A stretch of DNA of 7,801 nucleotides from Thiomonas sp. (GCA_027451915.1 DAIDHU010000406.1:1-7801), one strand, 5' to 3'; positions 1 to 5,811 are shown, numbered from the stretch's first letter. The notes: a model not told the origin generated them from the letters alone. A program made the numbers and translations.

Positions 1-4
1 CCCG

Positions 5-48
5 CTGAGCCAGCGCCAGCGGGGGACGGGGCGCCGGAGCTGGCTCAG
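5..48 (-). other. Inverted repeat overlapping the sodB stop codon
   Basis: A perfect 10-bp inverted repeat (CTGAGCCAGC at 5-14 and GCTGGCTCAG at 39-48) encloses 24 nt, and its sodB-proximal arm contains the sodB stop. An inner 5-bp pairing (13-17 with 30-34) is also possible. It could stabilise or help end the sodB transcript. No T tract follows within the window, so it is not a canonical intrinsic terminator. The window edge hides what lies further downstream. Confidence 0.4.
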
Positions 49-629
49 GCCAGCTGGCTCTGGGCGAACTTCCAGTTCGCCAGCTTGTCCAGGAAGGTGG
101 TGACGAAGTCCGGGCGGCGGTTGCGGTAGTCCACGTAGTAGGCGTGCTCCCACATATCGACCGTCAGCAGCGGCTTGTCCCCGGAGGTCAGCGGAGTGGC
201 GGCATTGCTGGTGTTGACGATGTCGACGCTGCCGTCGGCCTTGAGCACCAGCCAGGTCCAGCCGGAGCCGAAGTTGCCCACGGCCGACTTGTGGAAGGCC
301 TCCTTGAAGGCGGCGAAACTGCCCCATTTGGCCTCGATCTTGGTGCGAAGCGCGCCGGTCGGCTCGCCGCCGCCCTCGGGGCTCAGGCAGTTCCAGAAGA
401 AACTGTGGTTCCAGACCTGCGCGGCGTTGTTGAACACGCCGCCGGCCGGGGCCTTGCGAATGATGTCCTCCAGACCCAGGGACTCGAACTCGGTGCCCTT
501 GATCAGGTTGTTCAGATTGGTCACGTAGGCCTGGTGGTGCTTGCCATGGTGAAACTCGAGGGTTTCCCGCGACATGTGGGGCGCCAGCGCGTCGAGGGCG
601 AAGGGCAAGGCGGGGAGTTGATGTTGCAT
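45..629 (-). CDS. sodB: Iron superoxide dismutase (Fe-SOD)
   Basis: Cytoplasmic enzyme that converts superoxide to oxygen and hydrogen peroxide. The 194-aa product has the usual family length and both domains. The N-terminal helical domain carries HHGKHH (27-32, with ligand H27) and AAQVWNHSFFW (69-79, with ligand H75). The C-terminal alpha/beta domain carries FGSGWTWLV (120-128) and DMWEHAYYVDY (158-168, with ligands D158 and H162). Iron rather than manganese specificity is inferred from Q71 in the AAQVWNH context (manganese enzymes usually have Gly there) and from NAATPL (142-147). The ATG is preceded by GAAAGG at 637-642, 7 nt away. It lies 103 nt downstream of xseA on the same strand and a promoter candidate overlaps the xseA end, so it can probably be expressed alone. 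No oddity is seen in the protein. Confidence 0.97.
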   Translation of the reverse strand: MQHQLPALPFALDALAPHMSRETLEFHHGKHHQAYVTNLNNLIKGTEFESLGLEDIIRKAPAGGVFNNAAQVWNHSFFWNCLSPEGGGEPTGALRTKIEAKWGSFAAFKEAFHKSAVGNFGSGWTWLVLKADGSVDIVNTSNAATPLTSGDKPLLTVDMWEHAYYVDYRNRRPDFVTTFLDKLANWKFAQSQLA

Positions 630-673
630 GAGGCGGCCTTTCGAGGTTGAGGGTTGAACAAAAGCACGCGCCG

Positions 674-696
674 TCGCCCGGAGCGGCTCGGGGCGA
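674..696 (-). other. Hairpin in the xseA-sodB gap (leader or weak terminator)
   Basis: TCGCCC (674-679) pairs with GGGCGA (691-696), and inside this GAG (681-683) pairs with CTC (687-689) around a CGG loop. That makes about 9 bp with one G-G mismatch. Read on the minus strand, a short CTTTTGTT stretch follows about 10 nt after the stem. This is too far for a standard intrinsic terminator. It may attenuate xseA read-through or structure the sodB leader. Confidence 0.3.
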
Positions 697-719
697 GGCG
701 CGACAGCGCGGATCGGTCG

Positions 720-749
720 ATTCTAGGAAGATTCAACCGGCCTTGTCGG
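720..749 (-). promoter_or_regulatory. Candidate sigma-70 promoter for sodB
   Basis: On the minus strand, TAGAAT (720-725; 5 of 6 matches to TATAAT) lies 18 nt downstream of CCGACA (744-749; 4 of 6 matches to TTGACA). Transcription would start near 713, giving a leader of about 85 nt before the sodB ATG. The -35 element lies inside the last codons of xseA. The assignment rests on sequence match only. Confidence 0.45.
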
Positions 750-2121
750 CGCCGGCGCCGGCCAGCAGGGGGTGCGCGACCGCGCGCACCTCGGCCAGGC
801 CCAGGCTCGCGGCATGCTCGGCCGTGGCCAGCACGATGGACTGGCCGGCGCGCAGCGCTCCCGCATCGCGCAGCACGGATCCGTCATCCTGCCAGGCCAG
901 GCAGTAGCCGCGGCGCAGGGTGGCCGAGGGATCGAGGGCGCGCAGGCGGTCCTGCAGGCCCTGCACCCGTTGTTGCTGGTGCGCCAGGCGCTGCGCCACG
1001 CCCAGGCGCAGGCGCTGTTCCAGCCCCTGCAGCGCCGAGGCGCGCCGCTGCAGGTCCAGGCCCGGCAGCGCCTGCAGCCGGGCCCGCAGGAGTTGCAGGC
1101 GCTGGTGGCGGCGCTGCAGCGCGGCCAGCAGCGCCTGGCGGCGGCGTGCCTGCAGGTCGCGCAGATGAAGCCCGGCGTCGCGCAGGACCCGCGCCGGCGG
1201 CGGCAGGCGCAATTGCAGCCGGTCCATGCGCTGCTGCTCCCTCCCCAGGCGAACCTGCAGCGCGTGGCCGAGCGCGCGCGCGGCCCGGCCCAGCTGCTGC
1301 AGCAATTGCTCTCGCGCCGGCGCGCACATCTCGGCGGCGGCGGTGGGCGTGGGCGCGCGCATGTCGGCGGCGAAATCGGCGATGGTGAAATCGGTTTCGT
1401 GCCCCACCCCGCTGATCACCGGAATGCTCGACTGGGCCAGCCCGCGCGCCAGGCCTTCGTCGTTGAAGGCCCACAGGTCCTCCAGCGACCCTCCGCCGCG
1501 CACCAGCAACAACACGTCGACCTCGGCCCGCTGCTGCGCCGCGCGCAGCGCGCGCAGCAGCTCGGCCGGGGCCGCCGCCCCCTGCACGCTGGCCGGATAC
1601 ACGATCACCCGCAGCTGCGGGCTGCGGCGGCGCAGGGTGACCAGCACGTCGTGCAGCGCGGCGGCCTGCGGCGAGGTGATGATGCCCACGCTGCGCACCG
1701 CCTGGGGCAGCTCGCGCTTGCGCTGGGCCTCGAACAACCCCTCGGCGCGCAGCCGGGCCTTCAGGCGCAGGAACTGCTCCATCAGCGCGCCCTGCCCGAA
1801 GCGCCGCACCGACTCCACCTGCAGCTGCAGGTCGCCGCGGGGCTCGTACAGGCCTACCTGGGCCCGCAGCTCGACCTGCAGCCCGTCGCGCAACTCGAAA
1901 TCCACCAGCGCGGCGCGCTGGCGGAACATCACGCAGCGCAATTGGGCACTCTCGTCGCGCAGCGCGAAATAGCAATGCCCGCTCGACGCCCGGGTGAAGC
2001 CGCTGATCTCTCCCTGCACGCTCACCACGCCGAAACGAGCCCATAGCGCATCGGCCAGGGCACGGGCCAGCGAGGCGACGCTCCAGGCCTCGCCGCCACG
2101 AGCTTCGCGCGGTGTGATCAC
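733..2121 (-). CDS. xseA: Exodeoxyribonuclease VII large subunit
   Basis: Catalytic subunit of exonuclease VII, which with the small subunit XseB (not in this window) degrades single-stranded DNA into oligonucleotides. From the GTG at 2119-2121 it is 462 aa, close to the family length of about 450. An N-terminal OB-fold spans about 13-100 and includes SSGHCYF (46-52). The catalytic domain includes GIITS (146-150), GGGSLEDLWAFNDE (209-222) and SGVGHETDF (237-245). A long Gln/Arg/Leu-rich coiled-coil region covers about 265-405, and DPSATLRRGY follows at 407-416. No ATG fits. An in-frame GTG at 2191-2193 would add 24 residues (486 aa), but that leader is Cys-rich, has weaker G/C third-position bias and has no ribosome binding site. 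I preferred 2121 because conserved sequence starts about 12 residues later and because this GTG overlaps the stop of an upstream small ORF (GTGA). No candidate start has a clear Shine-Dalgarno. Confidence 0.93.
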   Translation of the reverse strand: MITPREARGGEAWSVASLARALADALWARFGVVSVQGEISGFTRASSGHCYFALRDESAQLRCVMFRQRAALVDFELRDGLQVELRAQVGLYEPRGDLQLQVESVRRFGQGALMEQFLRLKARLRAEGLFEAQRKRELPQAVRSVGIITSPQAAALHDVLVTLRRRSPQLRVIVYPASVQGAAAPAELLRALRAAQQRAEVDVLLLVRGGGSLEDLWAFNDEGLARGLAQSSIPVISGVGHETDFTIADFAADMRAPTPTAAAEMCAPAREQLLQQLGRAARALGHALQVRLGREQQRMDRLQLRLPPPARVLRDAGLHLRDLQARRRQALLAALQRRHQRLQLLRARLQALPGLDLQRRASALQGLEQRLRLGVAQRLAHQQQRVQGLQDRLRALDPSATLRRGYCLAWQDDGSVLRDAGALRAGQSIVLATAEHAASLGLAEVRAVAHPLLAGAGADKAG

Positions 2122-2129
2122 CGCGCGAA
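2104..2129. repeat. Perfect 11-bp inverted repeat at the xseA start
   Basis: TTCGCGCGGTG (2104-2114) and CACCGCGCGAA (2119-2129) are exact reverse complements separated by TGAT. The centre also forms the 8-bp palindrome GTGATCAC. The preferred xseA start codon (2119-2121) and the stop of the small upstream ORF (2118-2120) fall at the loop and top of the stem. In RNA it would form a stable hairpin over the start. In DNA it could be a dimer binding site. Confidence 0.6.
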
Positions 2130-2270
2130 AGCCGTGGCAAAGCCCTCGCACGAAGCAAGGCGGGCCGCGGCTTCGGGGGCAAGCTGTCCACACAGGCCAG
2201 CAAACACGCGGCTTGCCGGGGCATCCGCTCGCAAAGCCTTCTGACCCCGTGCAAGTAGTTGATTTTTCAT
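2118..2270 (-). CDS. Possible 50-aa small ORF upstream of xseA
   Basis: The ATG at 2268-2270 opens 50 codons ending in TGA at 2118-2120, which overlaps the candidate xseA GTG by 4 nt (GTGA). A weak ribosome site, GGAA, lies 5 nt before the ATG. The product begins MKNQLLARGQKAL, is otherwise Ala/Arg/Leu-rich with two Cys, and has no signal peptide or membrane segment that I can see. I do not recognise a family. G/C at third positions is about 58%, well below the neighbouring genes, which argues either for a non-coding leader or for a recently arisen or weakly constrained peptide. The stop-start overlap is the same kind as at exbD/lpxK and Trm112/kdsB, which is the best argument that it is translated and coupled to xseA. 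Confidence 0.35.
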   Translation of the reverse strand: MKNQLLARGQKALRADAPASRVFAGLCGQLAPEAAARLASCEGFATAFAR

Positions 2271-2347
2271 CGTATTTCCATGTTCAAAAATTGGTCACAA
2301 GAAATCCGGGCCTTGATTTTGCGCGACTTGCGAAGCATCGCCCCGCC

Positions 2348-2368
2348 TTACCCACATTGTTATCCACA
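2348..2368 (+). promoter_or_regulatory. Two tandem DnaA-box-like 9-mers
   Basis: TTATCCACA at 2360-2368 exactly matches the strong DnaA box. TTACCCACA at 2348-2356 differs at one base, is in the same orientation and starts 12 bp earlier. Both sit in the AT-richer intergenic region between the divergent xseA and exbB genes. No AT-rich unwinding element or larger box cluster accompanies them, so a regulatory role or chance is more likely than an origin. Confidence 0.45.
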
Positions 2369-2383
2369 GTTTTTCGGGATAAC
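2359..2383. repeat. 7-bp inverted repeat sharing the DnaA box
   Basis: GTTATCC (2359-2365) and GGATAAC (2377-2383) are exact reverse complements 11 nt apart. The left arm overlaps most of the exact DnaA box. It could be a dimeric operator or a short hairpin. No T tract beyond the spacer supports a terminator. Confidence 0.35.
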
Positions 2384-2511
2384 CGCGGCTTGACGCCGAG
2401 GGCCACGCGCGCCGAGCGCATTACCATCCGGACCCAGGTCGTGCCGGCGCCGTGCGAGCGCGCGGTGCCGGGCGCGTGCAGGCCCATTGTCGATCTCCAC
2501 GGGGTTCCATC

Positions 2512-3147
2512 TTGCTGAGCATTGTCGAAGCCGCGGGCTGGCCGATCTGGCCCTTGATCCTCTGTTCCATCACCGCCCTGGGCGTGGTGCTCGAGCGCCT
2601 GAGCAGCCTGCGCACCCCGCGGGTGATTCCCCCGCGCCTGCTGGACGAGGCCCTGGCGGTGTCGGCCACGGCCCTGCCCCCCGCCGACACGGTGGACAAG
2701 CTGGAGCGCAATTCCCCGCTGGGGGCCGTGCTGGCCGCCGGCTTCCGGGGCGCGCGCCGCCCCCATGCCAGCCCGGAGAGCCTGCGCGAGGACATGGAAA
2801 ACGCCGGCCGCGCGGTCATGCACGGGCTGCAGCGCTACCTCAACGCACTGGGCACGGTGGCCTCCGCCGCGCCGCTGCTGGGACTGCTGGGCACGGTGGT
2901 GGGCCTGATCGAGATCTTCGGCTCCCAGACCGGCGGCGGCGGCAACCCGCTGCTGCTGGCGCACGGGATCTCGGTGGCTCTGTACAACACGGCCTTCGGA
3001 CTGATCATCGCGGTCCCGTCCCTGATGTTCTACCGCTATTTCCGCGGACGGGTGGACGATTTCGGCATCGAACTCGTACAGGCGGCGCGCCGTCTGGCCA
3101 CGCACCTGCAGCCCCACATCGAGTCCGGGCGCGCCACGCGCGGCTGA
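2512..3147 (+). CDS. exbB: ExbB/TolQ/MotA-family proton channel protein
   Basis: Inner-membrane subunit that, with ExbD, forms a proton-driven motor able to energise envelope processes. From the TTG at 2512 the product is 211 aa, usual for short ExbB proteins. Three membrane segments are visible: about 10-28 (WPIWPLILCSITALGVVLE), 113-136 and 152-177, with the large cytoplasmic loop between the first two. The core AAPLLGLLGTVVGLIEIF (119-136) is the typical MotA/TolQ/ExbB signature. TTG was chosen because homologues, as I recall them, start just before the EAAGWPIWPL segment and because GGGG lies about 7 nt upstream. An in-frame GTG at 2452 would add 20 Arg/Gly-rich residues unlike the family. 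It is first in the operon, 16 nt before exbD. It could be called TolQ-like, but no tolR/A/B genes are nearby. Confidence 0.92.
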   Translation: MLSIVEAAGWPIWPLILCSITALGVVLERLSSLRTPRVIPPRLLDEALAVSATALPPADTVDKLERNSPLGAVLAAGFRGARRPHASPESLREDMENAGRAVMHGLQRYLNALGTVASAAPLLGLLGTVVGLIEIFGSQTGGGGNPLLLAHGISVALYNTAFGLIIAVPSLMFYRYFRGRVDDFGIELVQAARRLATHLQPHIESGRATRG

Positions 3148-3163
3148 CGGGAAGGCCCAGGCG

Positions 3164-3580
3164 ATGAATTTCCAGCGTCCGCGCCCGGAGGAACCGGAGA
3201 TCAACCTGATCCCGCTGATCGACGTGCTGCTGGTGGTGCTGATCTTCCTGATGATCACCACCACCTACTCCAAGTACACCGAGCTCAAGATCCAGTTGCC
3301 GGTGGCCGACGCCAGCGCGGCGAGGAAGCTGCCCGAAAGCGTGGTGGTGGGCGTCACCGCCGACGGCAGCTATGCCGTGGCGGGCCATGCGCTGCAAGGC
3401 CGCGACGTGCCCGCGCTGGTCCAGGCGCTGCGCGCCGCGGCCCAGGGGCGCAGCGATGTCACGCTGGTGATCAGCGCCGACGCCCGCAGCACCCAGCAGT
3501 CGGTGGTCAATGTGATGGAGGCCGCCCGCCTGCTGGGCATCAGCCGCCTGAGCTTCGCCACCCAGCGCAGCGGGTCGTGA
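3164..3580 (+). CDS. exbD: ExbD/TolR-family biopolymer transport protein
   Basis: Partner of ExbB, anchored in the inner membrane with its C-terminal domain in the periplasm. The 138-aa product has a short cytoplasmic N-terminus (1-13) and one membrane helix (about 14-34). The helix carries the signature NLIPLIDVLLVVLIF, in which D20 is the conserved proton-carrying Asp. A periplasmic domain follows, ending with DVTLVISADARSTQQSV (98-114) and GISRLSFAT (125-133). GAAGG at 3151-3155 lies 8 nt before the ATG. Its stop overlaps the lpxK start (GTGA), implying translational coupling. No TonB gene is present in the window, so which outer-membrane or periplasmic partner it energises cannot be read from here. 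Confidence 0.94.
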   Translation: MNFQRPRPEEPEINLIPLIDVLLVVLIFLMITTTYSKYTELKIQLPVADASAARKLPESVVVGVTADGSYAVAGHALQGRDVPALVQALRAAAQGRSDVTLVISADARSTQQSVVNVMEAARLLGISRLSFATQRSGS

Positions 3581-4650
3581 ACCAGGCCTCGTCCGGCTGG
3601 CCGCGCTGGTGGCTGCGCCGCGGCGCGCCGGCCTGCTGCCTGTTGCCGCTGGCCGCGCTGTTCGCAGGGGCGGCCGCGCTGCGACGGCTGGCCTGGCGCC
3701 GAGGCTGGCTGCGCGCATGGCGCGCCCCGGTGCCCGTGGTGGTGGTGGGCAATCTGACGGCTGGAGGAAGCGGCAAGACCCCCGTGGTGCAATTGCTCGC
3801 GCAGGCGCTGCGCGAGGCCGGGCGCCACCCCGGCATCGTCTCGCGCGGCTATGGCCGCCGTCGCGGCGCGGCCGAGCCCATGGCCGTGCACCCGGACACC
3901 CCGGCGCAGGACAGCGGCGACGAGCCGCTTTTGCTGCGCCGGCTGTGCGGCTGCCCGGTGTGGGTGGGCCGGGACCGCCCAGCCGCGGCCCGCGCGCTGC
4001 TGCGCGAGCACCCCGAGGTGGACGTGCTGCTCAGCGACGACGGTCTGCAGCACTACGCGCTGGCGCGCGACGTGGAGCTGGTGGTGCTCGACGCCCGAGG
4101 CGCCGGCAACGGCTGGCCGCTGCCGGCCGGACCGCTGCGCGAGCCCTGGTCGCGCCCGCGCGATGCCACGCTGGGGCCGCGTCCAGCGGTGGCGGAGCCC
4201 GCGAGCCCGGCTCGCCCCGGCTCGGCTGGCGCGGGCCCCTATTTCGAGTTGCGCCGCCACGCCGCGGATCTGCGCAACCTGGCGGACGGCCGCCGTCTGA
4301 GCCTGGCCGAGTTCCGGCGCGAGCATGCCGAGCTTCCAGTGTCGGCCGCGGCCGCCATCGGCAACCCCGGGCAGTTCTTCGACATGCTTCGCGACTCCGG
4401 GCTCGCGCTCGCGCGCACCGCATCGGCCCCGGATCACCGCGCCCTGCCCGAAAACCTGCTGCGCGAACTGCCGGGCGCGGTCGTACTGACCGAGAAGGAC
4501 GCCCTAAAATGCGGCCTCGGACAACCCGGCCTGGAACGCCTGTGGGCCGTGGGACTGCGCTTGGAGGCGGACCCCGGCTTCGTTCCCTGGTTGCTGGCGC
4601 GCCTTGCGCGCGGCGCATGGAGCCCCCCTGATGGATTCACGTCTGCTTGA
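3577..4650 (+). CDS. lpxK: Tetraacyldisaccharide 4'-kinase
   Basis: Transfers phosphate from ATP to the 4' position of the tetraacylated disaccharide 1-phosphate to make lipid IVA, acting at the cytoplasmic face of the inner membrane. The 357-aa product has an N-terminal hydrophobic helix (about 18-35) as expected for membrane attachment. It has the P-loop GNLTAGGSGKTP (58-69), SRGYGR (89-94), SGDEPLLL (113-120, D115 probably catalytic), a Walker-B-like LLSDDGLQHYAL (151-162), LPAGPLREP (182-190), PDHRAL (275-280) and TEKDALKC (305-312). It starts at GTG, whose GTGA overlaps the exbD stop. No other start fits the family N-terminus better. It is slightly longer than the usual 320-350, partly through a Pro/Ala/Gly-rich stretch at about 200-220. 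It overlaps the next gene by 20 nt. Confidence 0.96.
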   Translation: MNQASSGWPRWWLRRGAPACCLLPLAALFAGAAALRRLAWRRGWLRAWRAPVPVVVVGNLTAGGSGKTPVVQLLAQALREAGRHPGIVSRGYGRRRGAAEPMAVHPDTPAQDSGDEPLLLRRLCGCPVWVGRDRPAAARALLREHPEVDVLLSDDGLQHYALARDVELVVLDARGAGNGWPLPAGPLREPWSRPRDATLGPRPAVAEPASPARPGSAGAGPYFELRRHAADLRNLADGRRLSLAEFRREHAELPVSAAAAIGNPGQFFDMLRDSGLALARTASAPDHRALPENLLRELPGAVVLTEKDALKCGLGQPGLERLWAVGLRLEADPGFVPWLLARLARGAWSPPDGFTSA

Positions 4651-4840
4651 CCTGCTGGTGTGCCCGGTGTGCAAGGGCCCGCTGCAGCACGAACGCGCTG
4701 CGCAGGAACTGATCTGCCCGCGCGACCGACTGGCCTTTCCCATCCGCGAGGGCATCGCGGTGATGCTGGTCGACCAGGCCCGCGACACCCTGGCAAGCGC
4801 CGGCGAGCCCGGCGCGCCCGGCGCGGCCACCCAGCCATGA
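4631..4840 (+). CDS. Trm112/YcaR-family small zinc-ribbon-like protein
   Basis: A 69-aa Trm112-family protein (YcaR in E. coli), commonly found beside lpxK and kdsB. Its bacterial role is not settled. In eukaryotes and archaea Trm112 activates methyltransferases. The N-terminus MDSRLLDLLVCPVCKGPL carries the CxxC pair (C11, C14). C29 in ELICPRD and the motif LAFPIREGIAVML (34-46) complete the domain. A single Cys in the second position, as in YcaR, may not make a full zinc site. The last 15 or so residues are a Gly/Ala/Pro-rich tail. ATG 4631 was chosen over an in-frame upstream start at 4604 because the family begins at MDxRLL and GGAG lies 8 nt before it. It overlaps lpxK by 20 nt and kdsB by 4 nt (ATGA). 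Confidence 0.93.
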   Translation: MDSRLLDLLVCPVCKGPLQHERAAQELICPRDRLAFPIREGIAVMLVDQARDTLASAGEPGAPGAATQP

Positions 4841-5637
4841 CGGGCGCCGGCCCCGTGCCGGCGGCGCAGGCGCGGCCGTTTTCGGTGCTGATTCCCGCGC
4901 GCCGCGCCTCGACGCGCCTGCCGGACAAGCCCCTGGCCGACATCGCGGGCCTGCCCATGGTCGTGCACGTGGCGCGGCGCGCCCTGGCCAGCGGCGCCGA
5001 GCAGGTGGCGGTGGCCACCGACGACGCGGCGATCGCCGAAGCCTGCGCCGCGCACGAGGTGCGCGCGCTGCTGACCTCGCCCCACCACGCCAGCGGCACC
5101 GACCGCATCGCCGAGGCGGCGGTCCGACTGGGGCTGGCCGAGGATTCGATCGTGGTCAATGTGCAGGGCGATGAGCCGCTGATCGAGCCGGCGCTGATCC
5201 GCGCCTGCGCGCTGCGCCTGCACGAGGACGCGCAGGCGCAGATGGCCACGGCCGCCCACCCGATCACCGAGGCGCAGTGGATCGCGGACCCCAATGTCGT
5301 GAAGGTCGTGCTGGACGCCCGGCAGCGCGCGCTGCTGTTCTCGCGCGCGCCCATTCCCTGGCGACGCGACCAGTACGCGGCCGGCGGCGCGCCCGGACTG
5401 CCGCGGCGCCTGCCCTTCCTGCGCCATGTGGGGATCTACGCCTTTCGCATGCACGCGTTGCGCGCCTTCTCCGAGCTGGCGCCCTGCGAGCTCGAGGCCG
5501 AGGAAGCGCTGGAGCAGTTGCGCGCGCTCTGGCACGGCTGGCGCATCGCGGTGCTGTGCGTGGAGCACGCGCCCGCGGCCGGCGTGGACACGCCTCAGGA
5601 CCTGGAACGCGTGCGCCGCCTGCTGGGCCACGTCTGA
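4837..5637 (+). CDS. kdsB: 3-deoxy-manno-octulosonate cytidylyltransferase (CMP-Kdo synthetase)
   Basis: Cytoplasmic enzyme that activates Kdo with CTP to CMP-Kdo, the donor used to add Kdo to lipid IVA, so it acts just after LpxK in the same pathway. The 266-aa product shows the nucleotidyltransferase start IPARRASTRLPDKPL (19-33), VATDD (59-63), SGTDR (86-90), NVQGDEPL (108-115), HVGIYAFR (197-204), EEALEQLR (222-229) and GVDTPQDLERV (249-259). Length is near the family's 250 or so, with about 14 extra N-terminal residues. The ATG overlaps the Trm112-like stop as ATGA and lacks its own ribosome site, so translation is probably coupled. In-frame codons upstream of this ATG lie inside the Trm112 gene and were rejected. 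It is the last gene of the operon before a 174-nt gap. Confidence 0.97.
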   Translation: MTGAGPVPAAQARPFSVLIPARRASTRLPDKPLADIAGLPMVVHVARRALASGAEQVAVATDDAAIAEACAAHEVRALLTSPHHASGTDRIAEAAVRLGLAEDSIVVNVQGDEPLIEPALIRACALRLHEDAQAQMATAAHPITEAQWIADPNVVKVVLDARQRALLFSRAPIPWRRDQYAAGGAPGLPRRLPFLRHVGIYAFRMHALRAFSELAPCELEAEEALEQLRALWHGWRIAVLCVEHAPAAGVDTPQDLERVRRLLGHV

Positions 5638-5687
5638 GCCGCCCGCATCGGCGCCGGCGGCGCTGTCAGGGTGGCGCGAGGTGCGCG

Positions 5688-5696
5688 TGCTATTCT
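5688..5696 (+). promoter_or_regulatory. Candidate extended -10 promoter for adk
   Basis: TGCTATTCT combines a TG motif with TATTCT (4 of 6 matches to TATAAT), the form of an extended -10 element. No good -35 lies 16-18 nt upstream, which extended -10 promoters tolerate. Transcription would begin near 5703, about 110 nt before the adk ATG, just at the edge of the hairpin at 5705-5728. Confidence 0.45.
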
Positions 5697-5704
5697 GGTC
5701 CAGG

Positions 5705-5728
5705 GCCCGCCCCCCAGGGCAGGCGGGC
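5705..5728 (+). other. GC-rich hairpin in the adk leader
   Basis: GCCCGCC (5705-5711) and GGCGGGC (5722-5728) are exact reverse complements around a 10-nt spacer. A shorter 5-bp hairpin (5651-5655 with 5659-5663) lies closer to the kdsB stop. Neither is followed by a T run, so neither is a canonical terminator. If the promoter at 5688-5696 is real, the larger hairpin would form the very 5' end of the adk message. Confidence 0.3.
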
Positions 5729-5811
5729 GCCTGCGTGCACCGCGCCGCGGGCGGCGCGCGCGGGCAGCGAAACCGAATCCTTCATTCCAACGAAAAGTTC
5801 CGGGAGTCTTC

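Larger units (their letters stand above)
2271..2511. other. Divergent intergenic region, small ORF/xseA to exbB
   Basis: This 241-nt stretch between the oppositely oriented xseA side and exbB holds no gene I can support. Its first half is clearly AT-richer than the rest of the window. It contains the DnaA-like boxes and the 7-bp inverted repeat. A TTGACG at 2390-2395 resembles a -35 box, but nothing close to TATAAT lies 16-18 nt downstream. The nearest candidate, TACCAT at 2422-2427, is 26 nt away. Promoters for both directions must lie here or close by, but I cannot place them. Confidence 0.5.

Noticed and set aside
772..2046. Plus-strand 424-codon open frame opposite xseA
   Set aside because: Gln/Arg/Ala/His-rich translation with no domain. 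It mirrors xseA codons, which encode a clear exonuclease VII subunit, and is an effect of extreme G/C third-position bias.
884..2254. Minus-strand 456-codon open frame in another frame of xseA
   Set aside because: Almost entirely Ala/Arg/Gly/Pro low-complexity sequence, a frame shadow of xseA.
2348..2383. Replication origin suggested by DnaA boxes
   Set aside because: Only two boxes and no AT-rich unwinding tract; neighbours are not dnaA, dnaN, gyrB or parAB.
2390..2427. exbB promoter from TTGACG (2390) and TACCAT (2422)
   Set aside because: The spacer is 26 nt, far outside the 16-18 nt range, and no better -10 lies at the right distance.
2284..3264. Minus-strand 326-codon frame opposite exbB and its upstream region
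   Set aside because: Low-complexity Gln/Arg/Gly/His translation that reads across the intergenic region and opposes a well-supported ExbB.
3609..4631. Plus-strand 340-codon frame inside lpxK
   Set aside because: Arg/Ala/Gly-rich shadow with no motif; the overlapping frame is LpxK with all key motifs.
5651..5728. Intrinsic terminator after kdsB
   Set aside because: GC-rich hairpins are present but none is followed by a T run.
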